Shown here: positions 31,099-31,314 of the stretch, in pieces
How the letters are laid out: each line of letters starts with the position of its first letter
Numbering within the stretch: the first letter of the stretch is position 1
NCBI GenBank assembly: GCA_002294005.1
Contig: DBEH01000045.1
Location: 21,985-53,298, forward strand
Source: Firmicutes bacterium UBA911
Lineage (GTDB): Bacteria; Bacillota; Desulfotomaculia; Desulfotomaculales; Desulforudaceae
Length of the DNA: 31,314 nt
Direction: 5' to 3'
Position numbers and translations under genes: made by a program
Notes under the pieces: model-generated
Seen by the model: the letters and a program-made list of their open reading frames with translations, nothing else
Databases searched by the model: none
Told to the model about the DNA's origin: nothing

Positions 31099-31272
31099 GG
31101 GAGCGGCCTGCGTAGGTGCTGCCACATTACCGGATTTGTCCAGGCCGCTCCGGCGGTACCGCAACACCAGTGAGTGTAAGGTTTAAGTAGGTGACTGGGG
31201 GTCGGGAGTAGAAGTGAGACCTCAAGCGGCTTCCCACGAGGGGAGCCCTCCCGGCAAAAGGGGTGAGGTCTC
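31099..31272 (+). promoter_or_regulatory. Structured leader ahead of the gene at the right edge
   Basis: It includes an 11-bp perfect inverted repeat (GGAGCGGCCTG 31100-31110 with CAGGCCGCTCC 31141-31151, 30-base loop), a palindrome GCGGTACCGC (31153-31162), and a three-way-junction-like element. In the latter, GAGACCTCA (31216-31224) pairs with TGAGGTCTC (31264-31272), enclosing an 8-bp hairpin (31228-31247, loop ACGA). The lower stem hides the ribosome binding site GGTGAGG. A cis-regulatory RNA is likely; I cannot assign it to a known class. Confidence 0.55.
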
Positions 31273-31314
31273 GTGTTGACGATTCGCTTTCTGGTTGAGG
31301 TAGTCCTGTTTCTG
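31273..31314 (+). CDS. Start of a gene cut off by the window (unknown)
   Basis: Fourteen codons are visible: GTG-TTG-ACG-ATT-CGC-TTT-CTG and on, giving M-L-T-I-R-F-L-V-E-V-V-L-F-L, a hydrophobic N-terminus typical of a membrane or exported protein. The site AAAGGGGTGAGG precedes it. Start at GTG 31273 or TTG 31276; the first is nine bases from AAAGGGG. No function can be named. Confidence 0.55.
   Translation, partial: MLTIRFLVEVVLFL

Noticed and set aside
31228..31247. ACGA loop hairpin as part of a guanidine-II (mini-ykkC) riboswitch
   Set aside because: That class needs two hairpins with ACGR loops; only one is present. It is kept as an unclassified structure.

Overview
The window looks like chromosomal core sequence from a GC-rich, spore-former-type Firmicute of the Desulfotomaculum/Pelotomaculum/Desulforudis kind (Peptococcaceae sensu lato). 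This rests on the two DUF3189 proteins, a DUF512 radical-SAM-like protein followed by der and plsY, a PF09826 secreted beta-propeller protein, frequent TTG/GTG starts with strong AGGAGG-type ribosome binding sites, and clostridial-style purLQ. It is a family-level inference; no rRNA or tRNA gene is present to confirm it. A complete TtuA-type tRNA thiolase hints at a thermophilic lifestyle. No prophage, insertion sequence or CRISPR array was seen.

Region by region: 1-8956 (+) is one long co-directional block: two DUF3189 proteins, a DUF512 protein, Der GTPase, PlsY, PurL (with a fused PurS-like N-terminus), PurQ and GpsA. PlsY and GpsA serve glycerolipid synthesis and PurL/PurQ are inserted between them. 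9277-11207 (+) holds an iron-type alcohol dehydrogenase and a rhomboid protease split by a frameshift at a G9 tract. 11211-13456 (-) holds an EcsC-like membrane protein, a stand-alone CBM25/53-like carbohydrate-binding protein and a TtuA-like thiolase, which is divergent from a YhcC-type radical SAM protein at 13554 (+). 14635-15886 (+) pairs an unknown helical protein with a DUF502 membrane protein. 15972-21514 (-) carries a THUMP rRNA methyltransferase and a MacAB-like efflux operon (ATPase, FtsX permease, adaptor) driven by an almost consensus sigma-A promoter.

21874-23898 (+) is the secreted beta-propeller protein, convergent with an RNA 3'-phosphate cyclase (24068-25114, -). 25390-27088 (+) is a redox pair: a thioredoxin-reductase-like flavoprotein that keeps CATC but lacks the NADPH motifs, and a small siroheme sulfite/nitrite reductase. 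27384-29151 (+) is a DrrAB-like ABC exporter. 29295-30019 (+) is an HTH-PIN gene pair with direct repeats over its promoter, probably a toxin-antitoxin module. 30183-30996 (-) is a small multidrug export protein with a small unknown gene upstream. The right edge (31099-31314) holds a structured leader in which a 9-bp stem buries the ribosome binding site of a gene that runs off the window.

The items most deserving a second look are the structured leader at the right edge, the NADPH-motif-less thioredoxin reductase beside the siroheme enzyme, the frameshifted rhomboid, and the HTH-PIN module with its repeats. None can be proven a new system from sequence alone.
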